Origin: Eublepharis macularius
Taxonomy: Eukaryota > Chordata > Lepidosauria > Squamata > Eublepharidae
Assembly: GCF_028583425.1 (NCBI RefSeq)
Contig: NC_072800.1
Span: forward strand, 11,545,001-11,609,000
DNA length: 64,000 bases
Direction of reading: 5' to 3'
The notes under the pieces: generated by a model
The model's input: the letters and a program-made list of their open reading frames with translations, nothing else
Databases searched by the model: none
Told to the model about the DNA's origin: nothing
Part shown: in pieces, positions 9,223 through 19,207 of the stretch
How the letters are laid out: each line of letters begins with the position of its first letter
Position numbering within the stretch: position 1 is the stretch's first letter
Made by a program: the position numbers and the translations under genes

Positions 9223-10648
9223 ATCTATTATATATTATGCATAATCTCTTAGATGTACTTAATAGTTATTTTGTATAAGGTTCTATGCACTGTTAATGGT
9301 TCTTTTTCTTATTTCTTTAAATAAAAATTTTAAAATCCCACCCTTCCCCCCCAAAAAAGAAAAAGGAAGTATTTGGATTCTGGATGTCCAGCATTCCACA
9401 CATGCTTGGATCCATTTCCCTGAACCTAGACCACTCTGGAGCCTGGAAGATTCTAAACAGATCCATTTCAGCCTCCTGAGAGCCAGCTATGCCAGCCTCT
9501 TCCTTTCCCACATTGACCAAGGCACAATAGGGCAAGACAGGCGCGCGGTGGGCTGCTGGTCATATGTCTGCTGTAGGAGACCCTGCAGTGTAAAAGGGGA
9601 AGCTGTCAGTGTAGTGCAACAGGAGAGGTGGCTGTCCTTGGAGCTGTCGTGCACAATGAGGCTGTTGTTGCCACCTGCCAGGCCCTACAGGCCAGATCCA
9701 CTTCAGACCCAGTCAAGACTTTGGAAGATTTGGGAGAAAATTTGGTAAATGGCGGTCAAAAAAAGTCAGTTTTCACCAGATTATGGCTTGGATTCACACG
9801 AAATGGGCAATTTCCACCAGTTCTATCTTCCACTATAGATCGCCCTCCCTCAGTGTTGATCCTGAGATTCCTCTGGTCCCCCAGGAGCAGAACTTCATGG
9901 AGATCAGTGGGCTGCAGTAGCAGCGGTGAGGCAGGAAAAGTTCTGTTCCGCTGTTGGGAAATTTAGTCTGGATCCAATCCTATACCTGGGGCAGATTCAG
10001 GCAGCTCTTCCGTTTCTCTGTACCTTGGGTGAGTGGGAACACTCAGAGTCTCTCTACACGTGAAGATCTCCACGGGCTCCGCCGTGAGCCTGCTGATGCG
10101 GGGAGGGCGGAGTATAAATCGAATAAAATAAATAAATAAACAAATATTTTTAAACTACGCTTCCTGGCTAACATTGGCCGTTTCCACATGGCTTACCTTT
10201 GCCCATAATGACCTGATAGATCACGCAAAAAACACGGAACATCGCGTTTTCTCGCGTGAGATTTGCGCAACGTCACCATTGCGCGGCCATTGTGTCTCCC
10301 TACACTTGTCAAACACTCGCCAAGGTGTATCATGTCAAGAGACTCTCAGTGTATCGAATACATCATGCACTAATTGTGTAGCTCGATTTGTTCTTTCCAA
10401 GGAGATCATTAAAACCTTCCTCTGCGTTTAGGCCTCAGAAAGTGGTCTGGCACGGCTCAAGTCCACACGGGATACGGCTGGTTAGCAGTTACTGTGAAGC
10501 CTGGAGGACGGCGGATGTGGCCGTGATGGGGCAAGCCTCCCCACTCAAGTCCGGGAAGCTCTTGGATCAGAAAGCGTACAGTTGCAGCAACCGGTTTATT
10601 GTCCTGTGCATTGAAAACAGTTATATCTCCGATGACCAAAGGAAATAA
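393..10648 (+). CDS. COL15A1: COL15A1, 3' part: last four coding exons (collagen XV hinge and endostatin/restin domain)
   Basis: Collagen XV alpha-1 is a secreted basement-membrane collagen and proteoglycan core protein. Its C-terminal endostatin-like domain (restin) can be released as an anti-angiogenic fragment. Exons 393-433, 3856-4041, 5462-5577 and 10432-10648 join in frame across consensus GT/AG sites. They read a hinge ([13 protein letters not shown]), then [72 protein letters not shown] and LCIENS, ending DDQRK. About 172 residues of endostatin domain are present, with the four cysteines (one in the second exon, three in the last) that form its two conserved disulfides. The collagenous and N-terminal exons lie left of the window. 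The match to human collagen XV as I recall it is close and better than to collagen XVIII, and adjacency to TGFBR1 supports the call. Confidence 0.95.
482..735. repeat. GC-rich repeat with internal CCGATT/GGCC iterations
   Basis: Near-repeats such as GATCCTGGCCGATT and GGCCAGTTTGGGCCCAATT recur every 15-25 bases here. The style matches the hairpin-rich repeat at 7043-7765. It lies in a COL15A1 intron and the ORFs across it are not coding. Confidence 0.45.
830..1830. repeat. inverted-repeat element, arms about 840-945 and 1695-1800
   Basis: The stretch around 893-945 (GAGATGCAACGGTAGCTGGG, then GTTTAAAAAGACAGAGCCA) is a diverged reverse complement of 1697-1775 (TGGCTC-type CTGTCTTTTTAAAC, then CTTCCTGGGTACCATTGCAT). 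Both arms continue outward into TCTCTCTACA-type sequence. A related single arm occurs near 10020-10175. This suggests a mobile element with long inverted repeats. I cannot assign a family. Confidence 0.4.
2425..2680 (+). mobile_element. foldback hAT MITE, copy 1 (8-bp TSD TTCAAGAC)
   Basis: The element begins CAGGGCTTTTTTC and ends GAAAAAAAGCCCTG, and its two halves are near-complete reverse complements around a GC-rich centre at about 2545-2555. It is flanked by a perfect 8-bp duplication TTCAAGAC at 2417-2424 and 2681-2688. An 8-bp TSD and CAGGG termini are hallmarks of the hAT superfamily. There is no coding capacity. It lies in the COL15A1 intron before the endostatin exons. Confidence 0.9.
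2810..3690 (+). mobile_element. L2/CR1-clade LINE, 3' end with reverse-transcriptase C-terminus
   Basis: A degraded reading on the plus strand contains [10 protein letters not shown], then [18 protein letters not shown] and [10 protein letters not shown]. This is the characteristic C-terminal tail of L2-like LINE ORF2 proteins. It is followed by an untranslated tail ending GAGAAAGGCAACCTATAAG and an ATAA-rich 3' end (3650-3677). It is 5'-truncated, frameshifted and inactive. Confidence 0.75.
3731..3751. repeat. poly-C tract
   Basis: A run of about 14 C residues lies about 105 bases upstream of a COL15A1 exon acceptor. Its length is likely to vary and to be prone to assembly error. Confidence 0.8.
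3856..4041 (+). CDS. COL15A1: COL15A1 exon, N-terminal part of endostatin domain
   Basis: This 186-nt, 62-codon exon is in phase 0 at both ends. The acceptor is a pyrimidine-rich tract ending TTATGCAG and the donor is AAG|GTAAAA. It encodes [20 protein letters not shown] and onward to [10 protein letters not shown], the first third of the endostatin fold, including the first conserved cysteine. The reading frame is closed upstream by a TAG just before 3820, so the exon cannot extend left beyond that. Confidence 0.95.
4050..4991 (-). mobile_element. endogenous retrovirus LTR plus leader fragment (gammaretrovirus-like)
   Basis: Read on the minus strand, an LTR of about 654 bp runs from 4991 (TGTTG) to 4338 (CAACA), giving matched TGTTG/CAACA ends. 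It contains AATAAA at 4439-4434. Directly after it lies TTGGGGGTGTTCGTCCGTGG, which resembles the proline-tRNA primer-binding site region of gammaretroviruses. A leader with a candidate splice donor (CTGGTGAGTG near 4138) continues to about 4050. No gag, pol or env is seen, so this is a truncated relic. It sits a few bases after a COL15A1 exon. Confidence 0.55.
4992..5461. other. COL15A1 intron sequence, no recognised element
   Basis: I see no gene, RNA or repeat that I can name here apart from the pyrimidine-rich acceptor at the right edge. Confidence 0.5.
5462..5577 (+). CDS. COL15A1: COL15A1 exon, central endostatin domain
   Basis: This 116-nt exon follows the acceptor CCTTTCTGCTAG and encodes [19 protein letters not shown], then [16 protein letters not shown], ending in the first two bases of a Trp codon (TG|GTAAGT). 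The split Trp is completed by the first base of the last exon, giving the family-typical W-P-Q-K. Confidence 0.95.
5988..6010. repeat. (CA)n microsatellite
   Basis: About eleven CA units lie in a COL15A1 intron. Confidence 0.9.
6057..6409 (+). mobile_element. L1 LINE 3' end with 15-bp TSD
   Basis: A 5'-truncated L1-type insertion ends AATAAAAATTTATT plus a poly(A) run. It is flanked by a perfect duplication AAGAGCAGGTTTCCC (6042-6056 and 6410-6424). The same 3'UTR, in opposite orientation, occurs at 43275-43577. The perfect TSD points to a fairly recent insertion. Confidence 0.85.
6497..6705 (+). mobile_element. 5S-rRNA-derived SINE
   Basis: Positions about 6522-6590 read GCCTGATCTCATCAGATCTC, then AAGTTAAGCAGGGTCTG and GGATGGGAGACC. 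This is clearly 5S rRNA with scattered changes. The tail (GCAGAGGCAGGCAACAGC through to AGCTATGACTTGA) is shared with copies at 14166, 21982 (reverse) and 42122. It is a retroposon, not a functional 5S gene. Confidence 0.85.
7043..7765. repeat. GC-rich interspersed repeat with tandem hairpin units
   Basis: The element opens with GGGGTGACAGACCCC and closes near GAGGGGGCCTGGCAACCCTA. Its core (about 7170-7600) is a run of imperfect units of about 80 bp, each with a small palindrome such as GCAGGAATGCTCCTGCGCTC and a block like CCCAAAACGGGGCC. Near the right end a palindrome around TGACGTCACTTTCCGGAAG repeats a motif also found at 22551-22660. All long ORFs here are chance readings. Confidence 0.6.
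7841..9180. other. COL15A1 intron, AT-rich, little identifiable content
   Basis: A local two-copy tandem duplication (CTAATAAATTGAATAATTTC, around 8458-8503) is present. The inverted stretches TCTTCTTTGCATCTGTAATCC (8162) and GGATCACGGATGCAAAGGAA (8583) suggest an old inverted-repeat element. I see no exon. Confidence 0.4.
9181..9220. repeat. (ATT)n microsatellite
   Basis: About thirteen ATT units lie in the last sampled COL15A1 intron. Confidence 0.9.
10095..10145 (+). mobile_element. LINE/SINE 3' tail (L2-type)
   Basis: GGGCGGAGTATAAATCGAAT followed by AAATAAATAAATAAAC is the usual tail of L2-mobilised elements in this window (compare 41500 and 49145). Confidence 0.5.
10432..10648 (+). 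CDS. COL15A1: COL15A1 last coding exon, C-terminal endostatin domain
   Basis: The exon follows acceptor CTGCGTTTAG. Its first base completes the split Trp codon. It then encodes [48 protein letters not shown] and [16 protein letters not shown], followed by TAA. It carries three of the four endostatin cysteines. The human protein ends similarly (…DARK), so the C-terminus is complete. Confidence 0.96.
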
Positions 10649-10685
10649 GATCCCTCCTGCCCCTGCCCTTTGCCACTGCATGTAA

Positions 10686-10691
10686 ATTAAA
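10686..10691 (+). promoter_or_regulatory. possible COL15A1 poly(A) signal (ATTAAA)
   Basis: ATTAAA occurs 38 nt after the COL15A1 stop. No AATAAA is seen in the next several hundred bases. Such a short 3'UTR would be unusual for this gene, so a more distal site is equally possible. Confidence 0.25.
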
Positions 10692-13130
10692 ATTTTATTA
10701 CAAAAAAAGTTGACACTGAAATGTAATTTTTTTAAAAAATGATGTAAATATTGTATTGTGATTGCACACTGAACTAAGAAGGTAATAACCAAAGAACGCA
10801 TACCTCGGGGCAGGATCTCATTCCGAGGAGGTGACATTCATCCTTTCCAAGCACTTCAGCCCTGGACGGAAGCTACGTGGGAGATTAGCAGGCCTGAGCA
10901 ACCACGTACAAAAATGTCTGAAAAATTTGGGACTGCTCCCCATAATGAGCCTTTCTGGGCACAGGTGCTGAAAGCTGTTAGGGGAGCGCTAGGCATGGTG
11001 TGTGGGATCCTGCCTGTGTTGTGTGTTGCTTCAGAGGGCCTGGGATAGGGTGGGAATGCTGTCGTTGCTACCACGGCCCATAAACTGGGGCCACGTGCTA
11101 GGCCAAGGCAAGTCAGCTTCAGTGGCTCACTGGCATCTTGTTCTGCCTATGCAGAGTCCAAGACTGGGACTGCTTTGGGTATGCCAGGAGGGACTTTTGC
11201 ATTTCCCCCTTTTCTGTGCCTGATCCCCCTACTGCTGTGCAAACTGTTTCGAAATAGTTTCACAAGCAGGCTGCCACACACCATTGGAGACGACTGCTTC
11301 AGTCCCAGCGGACCAGACCGTTAAATTGCCAGTGAAGTTCCTGGAGGGCTGTTGGTAGACAGGAGCAACCTGAGCCAGTACTGGTGGCGCCGCAGACTCT
11401 GCGCCCCTCAGACTCAGGCCACAGCGATGTTGTGCCCATCTCCGAGCAGAGTGCTGCCCCTGACAGTGCCAGCAGCACAGGGGCTGCTTGGCTCAGCGAG
11501 CTCCAGGATTGTTTTAACGCCCCAATCTGCCCCTGTACTCAAGGGGCAAAAGTCGAGCTCTTCTCAGGTATGTAGTCTTGGCTGCGTCTCTGTTCAGAAA
11601 CTGGGTTATCTAAGCAGTTCAAAATTTGGAAATTGGGAACCGACAAAACAGTTCCCTGGAAGTTTTTCTTTCCATTTTGTTCTTCTGGGATTCAGGTATC
11701 CCAATCAACCCCCAAAATCTATGTACAGGGCTGTGTGTGGAAGGTGAATATCACCTGCATGGAAACGGAGTCTGATGCATATTTGGTGCTACTGTGGTCT
11801 GGAAAATCCCGAACAGTATTAAGAGGAAACTCAAATCATGGCTGGTATCCACAGAGCTGCACAGAGCACTTCCACTCACGCAGCTGACCTTCTGAAGTTA
11901 CTTCCTTCTAATATTTGCTTCCTTTGCAAAGTACATAAAGACTCTCCCAAAGCGTAGGGGAATTTCCAGAATGACAACACAACACAAGGAGCTGCAGGCT
12001 GAATGGAGGAAACTAGAGGCTTGGTGCACTCTTTGGATTTCAACCAACATCTTATTCTTCCAAAACTGGCCTCAGCTAACACACTGACAAGCACAGTGTA
12101 ACGTGTTTACATGTCCCATTGCAGCAGAGAAAAAGCAGCTTTCAAGTTGCAATGCGAACTGTAGAAAGACAGATGGCAGTAATTGGAGTGTTATCCCATG
12201 TAAATGATATGCAAATATCCTGCTTTTCCTGTCCCCCGCCTCTCACCCTTTCCCTTCTTCAGGACCCTTGTTCACACAATGTAACTGTCAGTAGGATCTA
12301 ATGTGTAGTTAATAGAAACTGTCGATGAATGACGTGGTGTCCCACCCAAAAAACAGTATTATCATAGTGCTGTAGATGTATGTCTTCTCTGTATTGTCTC
12401 ACAGTGTATTTGAACAAGCTATACACTTATAACTGTCATAACTTAACAAAGGTATCATTGTAGAGATGTTCAAACTGTTCAAACTATAAGCTAATAGCTC
12501 TACCCTTAAATGAGGTCTACAACTCATTGGCCATCAAATCAGTAAGTTAATCACTATTTTTAACTCAAAGGACATTTGCTTCCAGAGGCCTGGTGATTTG
12601 TAACCATTGTTGTTTTTATATGATGTAAAAATGTGAAATCCAGTTTTCTATTTTTTCATTTTAATTAATATAAAAGCATCTCTCCCACTGTCTTTGGGTC
12701 AGGTGTTCATGTTTCCTTGCACAGAAATCCTTATACTGGTAAAGAATGGTTAAGGGAGAAAATGAGACATGGGAGAGTGCCTTGTATTGTATACTAGACA
12801 TCCTCGCTTGGGGCTTGGTGGGCTGACTCTGGTGACCAGATCCCATGAAACTCCTCAGCCTCTCTTGGAGGCATGGAAAAGAATCTCATCTGGTTCCATT
12901 TCTTCCTTTGCAAAGATGCCGGAGCCTTTCCCCTCTCTTGTGTCTGGTCCCCTAAACAATCCCATCTGCTCTCAGTAGCCAGACCTATTCTTAGTGTGGA
13001 TTCTTTAGAGATGCCACCAAAATTTCACCTGAAGTGAAACGTGATGAGAACTTGGGCCTTAGGCTCAAAGCCTGGGAGACTTTGAGGGAAGCCACAAGAC
13101 TTTCCGTAGCACCAGCACAAATGATCCTGT
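10692..13130. other. intergenic, no gene recognised
   Basis: This is the start of the COL15A1-TGFBR1 intergenic region. No conserved protein, RNA gene or named repeat is apparent. Any COL15A1 3'UTR beyond the first few hundred bases cannot be delimited by eye. Confidence 0.4.
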
Positions 13131-13138
13131 GTCCCTAA

Positions 13139-13853
13139 TAGAGATGGGCACGAATCGAATTACGACCCAAAACAACGCCCGAACCAGTGGTTTGTGGAAG
13201 CTCGTTTCCATGAACTTCCATGAACTGGTCTACTGGTTCGTTTGGGTCGTAAAGGGGCAGTTTAAATGGCCGTTTCCCCAGGGAAATGGCCATATAAACT
13301 TTTCCTGCGGCTTGCAAGTGGCAGGTCCCTTTAAACTGGCAGGTGGCAGGGGGGATCCATGGCAGCCATTTGAGGGGCAGGAAGGCCATTTTCAGCCTCT
13401 ACCGCCCTGTGGGCCCATGCAGCAGCAGAAGAAGCCAAAAATGGCCTCCCCACCCCTCGTGGGAGGATGCCACGGGCCTGCAGGGCAAGGTAAGTGTGGG
13501 GCTGGTGGGGGGGGGGGGCTGGGGTATGAGCAATTTAAAGGGCCCTTTCCTGCCTTGCAAGCACCAGGTCCCTTTAAACTATTAGCTGGCAGGCGGCAAG
13601 GGGGGATCCCCCCTGCCGCCTGCCACCTGATAGTTTAAAGGGACCTGCCACTTGCAAGGCAGGAAAGGGCCTTTTAAACTGTCAAACGCCCCTTTCCCTG
13701 CCACTGCTAAGCGGCCGGAAAGGGGCATTTAAATCCCATGAACCATGAACTGATTCATAAACTTGCCTCAGTTCGTAGTTCCTGGTTCATGAAAACCCAC
13801 GAACCACAAGCATCATCGTTTGGATTTTTTTTTGTGGTTCGTGGCCATCTCTA
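13139..13853. mobile_element. non-autonomous hAT element with TAGAGATGGGC ends, copy 1
   Basis: The element starts TAGAGATGGGCACGAATCG and ends GGTTCGTGGCCATCTCTA. The flanks are GTCCCTAA and ATCCCTAA (13131-13138, 13854-13861), an 8-bp TSD with one mismatch. The subterminal regions are packed with GGTTCGT/GAACCA motifs. The centre contains inverted copies of a CCTTTAAACT block (13568-13660). It has no transposase. The terminal sequences match the coding element at 60504. Confidence 0.8.
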
Positions 13854-14165
13854 ATCCCTAATTCTTGAGTTTATGGAAGATCCCAGCAGATTTTAGTGGG
13901 CTTGTGACAAGTCCATATAATTACTTGGGAAAAAATCCCCTTTATAGTTGGACAAAGAATTGCATTACAATTCTCCTGATTAATTTTTTTCACCTGCTCA
14001 CAATGTGGCCCTGTTTTAATTGCCACTCCCAGAGTTTGCAACTGACAGCAGGCATTGAGAAAAGGTTCTGTTACAACACACAAGATACTGGACATACAAT
14101 TGCTAAATACTCCACCGAAGGCCAGTCCTATTATTATTTACAGCCAGGTATTCTTAGCGGGAAGG

Positions 14166-14355
14166 TGGCATGGTATAACCAGATCCCATCAGATCTTGGA
14201 AGCTAAGCAGGGTCAGTTTTTGGATGGGCTACCACCAACGAAGACTCTACAGAGGAAGGCAATGACAAACCAACCCTGCTTCTCACTTGCCTTGGCTGCC
14301 CCTTGCTGGGGTCGTCATAAGTTGATTGTGACTTGGCAGCTTGTACACACACTCA
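14166..14355 (+). mobile_element. 5S-rRNA-derived SINE, diverged
   Basis: AGATCCCATCAGATCTTGGA, AGCTAAGCAGGGTCAG and TTGGATGGGCTACC are 5S-derived. The tail (GAGGAAGGCAATGACAAACC, then GTTGATTGTGACTTGGCAG) matches the other 5S SINE copies. Confidence 0.75.
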
Positions 14356-14421
14356 CATTCTCAGCAGGAACCTATCCTGAGCCATGTTAAATTATTGCGC
14401 CTTGCAAAGTGAAGAAATGAC

Positions 14422-15437
14422 TGTCAGGGCTTGTCACTGCCGCCGCTGGGTGGGGCGCCAGCTGGGCCCGCCCTGACGTCAGAGGGGCACCAGGGATGCT
14501 GCAGGACCCTGCTCTGTGGAAGGAGGGACAGTATACATCACCCTGACTCCCTCTCAATCCACTCGCTGGCCTGCTCAACCTGGCCTGCTTACCCTCTGCG
14601 TCCTCCATCATCTCCTCCTCCCAGAACTCTCCTCCAAGCCGCCACTCTCGCACTGCTCTGCTCTCATTCCACACCATCACTCCTTACTCACACCCACCAC
14701 CTCGGAGCTCTTCCTAGCCACCTTATATAGGGTTTCCTTTCCCCACCCCGCCCTCCTTCTAGGCTTGTTCCCTCTCCTGACTTGGCCCAGCTGTGCCTTC
14801 CCTCAGGTGTTTCCCTCCTACCACTAATCCCTTCTTGGCTTCCTTGCCTTGCTGGCAGGGTGGGGTTGAATGCGAGCCATCCCCAGCTGAGGTCTCCTTG
14901 GCCTTGCTCACGAGGAGCTGCCCCAGCCAGCTTTTGTGCTGCTGAGCATGCCTGGCCTTGCTCGCGAGGAGCTGCCCTGGCCAGCTTCTGGGCTGCCTGC
15001 TCCTTGATGCTGGGTGGGGCTGCCCATCTCCTCCCCCAGAATGCCTGTGGCAGCTCCACCTGGAGGGGCTTGGCTCCTAGCAACTCCTGAGCCAGGCTGT
15101 TGTCCTCTAGCCGGGGTGTGGCTCTGGGCTGTAGTGGCTGCTTCTCCTCCTTGGCTGGTAAGGGCTCTGTTTGGGCTGCTGCTGGGCCCCTATTCCCCCT
15201 GCCTTGGCCCTTTTCCTCTGGCCTGATTAGCCCCCTCTCTTCCCCCTGGAGGGTGGGACTGGCTGGTCTCTCCCTGCTCCCTCCAGCCCTCTGAGGCTTT
15301 GGCCTTTCGCCCCTTCCCCCTGGAGTGGGCAGGTTCTGGACCTGGTTGCTGGCTGGGGTGGTAGGGCCACTGCCTCCTGGTTGCCTCCCACTGCTCCCTC
15401 CTGGCAAGTCTGGGGGCTGGGACTCAGACCCCGGACA
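14422..15437. mobile_element. LTR-like GC-rich element with TGTCAGGG…GGACA ends
   Basis: This block of about 1 kb starts TGTCAGGG and ends CCCCGGACA, the same termini as the TSD-flanked element at 51000-51954. A TATA-like TTATATAG lies at 14724. A 54-bp tandem duplication around CTTGCTCACGAGGAGCTGCC occurs at about 14898-15000. No clear TSD is seen (ATGAC versus CGACC), so this copy is older or its ends are misjudged. The long minus-strand ORF through it is low-complexity and not a recognised protein. Confidence 0.45.
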
Positions 15438-16342
15438 CGACCTTCTTGCTCTGCTCAGTAATGAACAGTGACTGCTTAATGGCCTACAGTAGCTAATGGC
15501 TACCCCAGGCTGCTGTGGAAAGTGGCAGTTCTGTGGTACCCACTTAGGCATAACTCATGATCATAGATTCAGATTATCTTCCTCAATTATGAGTTGGTAT
15601 CTGCTGTGTGGACAACTTGAAACTACCCTGCCTCTGATATAAACTACTATGAGGTAAATGATGATGTTGTTTATGAGGGAAACATCAGCTACCAATGTGC
15701 TGTACCCCAGCCATCTGGAGCTTGGGGCTATACTTTATGCCTCCTGCTTTGAGAGAGATTCCTATATGGACTAGTCAAGCTATGTGTTTGGGGAGAAATC
15801 AGAAGTGCTTTTCCTGGCTGTCTCCAGCTGCTGGGAAGCTACCAATGACAGGCCAAGGATATGAGAGGAGGAGATCGCAAATGAGAACTCTGGGACAAAG
15901 TCATCAGTCACTTGGAGATTTTCCACAAGGCGGTAGGTAACCTGGGCTATGATGGAACCCAACAACGCTCTTCAGGCTCCTAATCCTGCATATAGACCTA
16001 GTGTAGTGTGATGGCTCAGTGTGAGTTGCAGCTTGGCAGTCTCCAAGTTTCTTTCCTCAGCTGTGAACTTACTTAGAAGCCCAAGGTGAGTCACTAGCTC
16101 CCATTGAGTTCTTTGTGAAGTACTGTGCTTTGAGTGCTCAAAGGGTGCCCTACAAAGGTTCCACTAGGCCTTGGTACACTGTGAGGCTGGAGACAGTTGA
16201 TCACTTCTAAGCCTTTAGCTAGATGTGAGGCTGGAGATCCAGGCTCGCTATCTTCCGTAGACTGTTGGGAAACCTCACAATCTGTTGTCTGCTACAGGCC
16301 AGCCCCACATGGAGGTTTTGAAACCTGGTAGGTGGTGATGGG
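15438..16342. other. intergenic, no recognised feature
   Basis: Unique-looking sequence with no coding similarity or repeat that I can name. Confidence 0.4.
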
Positions 16343-16735
16343 GTAATAATAATAACATTTGATTTATATACCGCCCTTCAGGACAACTTCACGTGCACTC
16401 AGAGCAGTTTACAAAGTGTGCTGTTATTATATCCACACAACAATCACCCTATGAGGTGGGTGGGGCTGAGAGAGCTCTGGAAGAGCTGTGACTGATCCAA
16501 GGTCACCCAGCTGGCTTCAAGTGGGGAAGTGGGGAATCTTTTAGAAATTGTATATTTATTGATGTTTTTATCTGGTCTTAAAGTAATATGTTTATGTATT
16601 TTATATATGTTGTATTCTGCTCTGAATCCATTCATGGGGAGAGCGAATTAGAAATATAAGAAATAATAATAATAAACCCAGTTCTCCAGATTAGAGTCCT
16701 GCCGCTCTTAACCACTACACCAAACTGGTAGGGGG
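16343..16735 (-). mobile_element. tRNA-derived SINE interrupted by a nested LINE tail
   Basis: The minus strand reads as the SINE seen at 41281 and 48931. Its head (CCAGTTTGGTGTAGTGGTTA on the minus strand) is at 16735-16674 and its tail (CGGTATATAAATCAAATGTT) is at 16370-16343. The interval 16539-16674 is a foreign insertion ending GAGCGAATTAGAAATATAAG plus AATAAT repeats, an L2-type tail in plus orientation. Confidence 0.7.
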
Positions 16736-18586
16736 TGCTTAATCAATTTCTCCCATGCCAGTTACACAACCTTCATTGCCTACCCCCAAGCCTGCAATTT
16801 TGGGGTGAGGAGAGAGACGGAATCGTACGTGGGTTTCCATACCCGGCCTAATTTCTGAAGCCTGCTCGTGTGGCATTCTGCTACTGTTCTCGTAAAGATC
16901 AAAAATAAATTCCTGTTCCTTGTGTTTGAGCTTGAAAGTGCAAGCCTGATAATGTTAAATCTGCACGTGTGCTCCAAGTCAGACGCTTCAGAGCAAATCT
17001 GGCACGGTCAAGCTTAGACTCGATAGAGGCTGGGATTCCAGCCCACTACAGAAAGCAACTGTCCTGCTTTAGAAGTTTATGCTCTTACGGGTCTTCCAAT
17101 GCCAATTCATCACCACTTGGGAGTGGTCCGACTCCACACCCACTCTGAAGGGATTGTTTACTCCTTGGCCTTGATCTGGGTCTCAGCTTTGCTCTGCTAT
17201 GTCTGACCCTGCTGGGCTTTCTGGCATCCCTTCATCATAGCCTCCTCTCTCCTTCTGGTTTGTAGTCTTGTGTTTACATATCTGCTGACTGTGTGAGACT
17301 TTTGTGAGTCACTGGAGTGTGGGAACACCATGGGAAGAACTAATCCACTGCTCCAAAGCGCCCCCTTCAACCTCTTCTCCCCAAGTGGTTTGAACCAAAG
17401 GAATCTTGCCGGGAACTGGTCTTGTGAGTGGCCTGAACTATACCACCAACATACCCCAGGTGTGGGGGGCTCAGCATCTCCATTATGAGGGGGCAGCCTG
17501 AACCAAAGCCACCTCACAAATGGAAAACACAGACATGACCCAGCCTGTAAGAAAGGGACTCCATAGTTACATAACTAAGAACTGGCAGGAAGCAGGCTTT
17601 GAATTTTCAGACAATAGTTTGCTTCACTGTCTGGGGATGAAGACTGACAGCTATTCTAAGTGGAAGTAGTTGGGACACACATTTGCTGCCTAGAAAGCAA
17701 AGCTCAGAATCCACCAAATGCCTCTTCAAACCTCTTTTGCAATACTTGAGCTTGTTCTGTTGTCTTCATCCCAAACCACCAGTTCCTGAATCTCAACGTT
17801 TCTGAGAAAAGCAGTATAAGAAGGCCATAAGAACCATAACTAATATTCTTTACAGCCAATTGTTCTCTGATATTCAGTTTCAGAATGCTCCCCTCTTCCA
17901 GCTTCTGAGTTATGGTTTTAATCGAGGCCTGGCAGGCAGGGCTTTGAGAGGTCCCACCTTTTCCTGTCTCTGTCTTGCAGCGACAGCCGATGAGCCTGGC
18001 TGACTTCTCTCTTGCTGCTGCACGGCTATTGAAGGCAGGAGCCAGGAATTTTCAGCCCTCTTGGAGTCTTGAACTCAAGTGATCTCTTTTATTGGGGGAA
18101 AGGAGGCAGGGATGGCGTATTTCTTCAACCCCACCTGGAGGTCACAATGTGTCATGCAGACAATTCAGGAAACATTAGAAGCAAGTCTGCAGTTCCTGCA
18201 ACTTGGATGCCATTCTCGTCTTTATGACTGATTTGCACTGAGTTCCAATTTTAGTTCCCATGCCAAAACTCCATCCTGGAGCACAGCACCAAAGGAAACG
18301 GTGGTGTGGATGGTGTGCAAAGTTATCTTTTCTCATAATACCACAATCTGCAGGGATCTAGAAGAGAGCCTGTCTATCTCCATGGTCTCTCATTTTAGCT
18401 ATGAAGCAGGGGGACTATTAGTCTTCCTCATGTCATTGTCCTTCCCTCTCAGCCTAAAGAGATGTCAGAAGACAAAAATCCTGCGCATTTCACAATGGTG
18501 AGCAGGGAAAAGACATTAAGAGAAGCAACTTCCTCCATCCAGGCAGCACATGCTGAAACTCTTCTTTCTCTACTGCCCTTCACAGG
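16736..18586. other. intergenic, no recognised feature
   Basis: No exon, RNA gene or confident repeat was found. Confidence 0.4.
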
Positions 18587-18594
18587 CTCTTGAC

Positions 18595-18987
18595 TAGAGA
18601 TGGGCACAAACCGAAATACGAACCAAAATCAAGCATGAACCAGGCTGGTTCGTGGTTCATGAACCGTGGTTCATCACATCTCATTTCTGACGAACCACCA
18701 CAAACTTTAAGCTGGTTCGTTTGGTTCGTTTTTTGGTTCGTGACTGCAGACAGCCTGGTGTCAATCAATCAGTTTCCTAGGCAACAGGGGATGGACTTCC
18801 TGCAGACCTTCTGCTGGCCCGGAAGTGACCTTCTGCTGATGATTTTCTGACCTGGATGTGACGTTTTCATGAACCAAACAAACCGGTTCATGAACCAGGG
18901 GCAAGTTCATGAAAGTTCTTGGTTTGTGAAATTTGATGAACCACGAACCACATGGTTCGGTTTTTTTCCAGTTTGTGCCCATCTCTA
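18595..18987. mobile_element. non-autonomous hAT element with TAGAGATGGGC ends, copy 2 (TSD CTCTTGAC)
   Basis: Starts TAGAGATGGGCACAAACCG and ends AGTTTGTGCCCATCTCTA, flanked by a perfect 8-bp duplication CTCTTGAC (18587-18594, 18988-18995). The interior is rich in GAACCA and TGGTTCGT motifs in both orientations. The perfect TSD makes the hAT assignment firm. Confidence 0.9.
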
Positions 18988-19140
18988 CTCTTGACCTCGC
19001 TTTGTGCCTGATCACCACTACTATAATGGTGAGATTGGGTTGTGAACTGGTGGTTTGAGATTAAGAAGGCAGAACATATTCATATGTGGTGAAAGAGATC
19101 TGAAGACACATTCACAGAGTTTTGATTTCCAGGCAGTAAA

Positions 19141-19207
19141 TTAAAAAGAGTCCAGTAGCACCTTTAAGACTAACCAATTTTATTGTAGCATAAGCTTTCG
19201 AGAATCA
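19141..19207. repeat. fragment of foldback repeat family B
   Basis: GAGTCCAGTAGCACCTTTAA, then GACTAACCAATTTTATTGTA and GCATAAGCTTTCGAGAATCA match one arm of the family-B foldbacks at 27145 and 37293. It runs straight into a hAT MITE fragment at 19207. Confidence 0.7.

Noticed and set aside
14688..15551. 287-aa minus-strand ORF
   Set aside because: Proline/glycine/arginine-rich low-complexity reading through a GC-rich LTR-like block, with an internal duplication that mirrors a DNA tandem repeat. No retroviral or cellular domain is recognisable.
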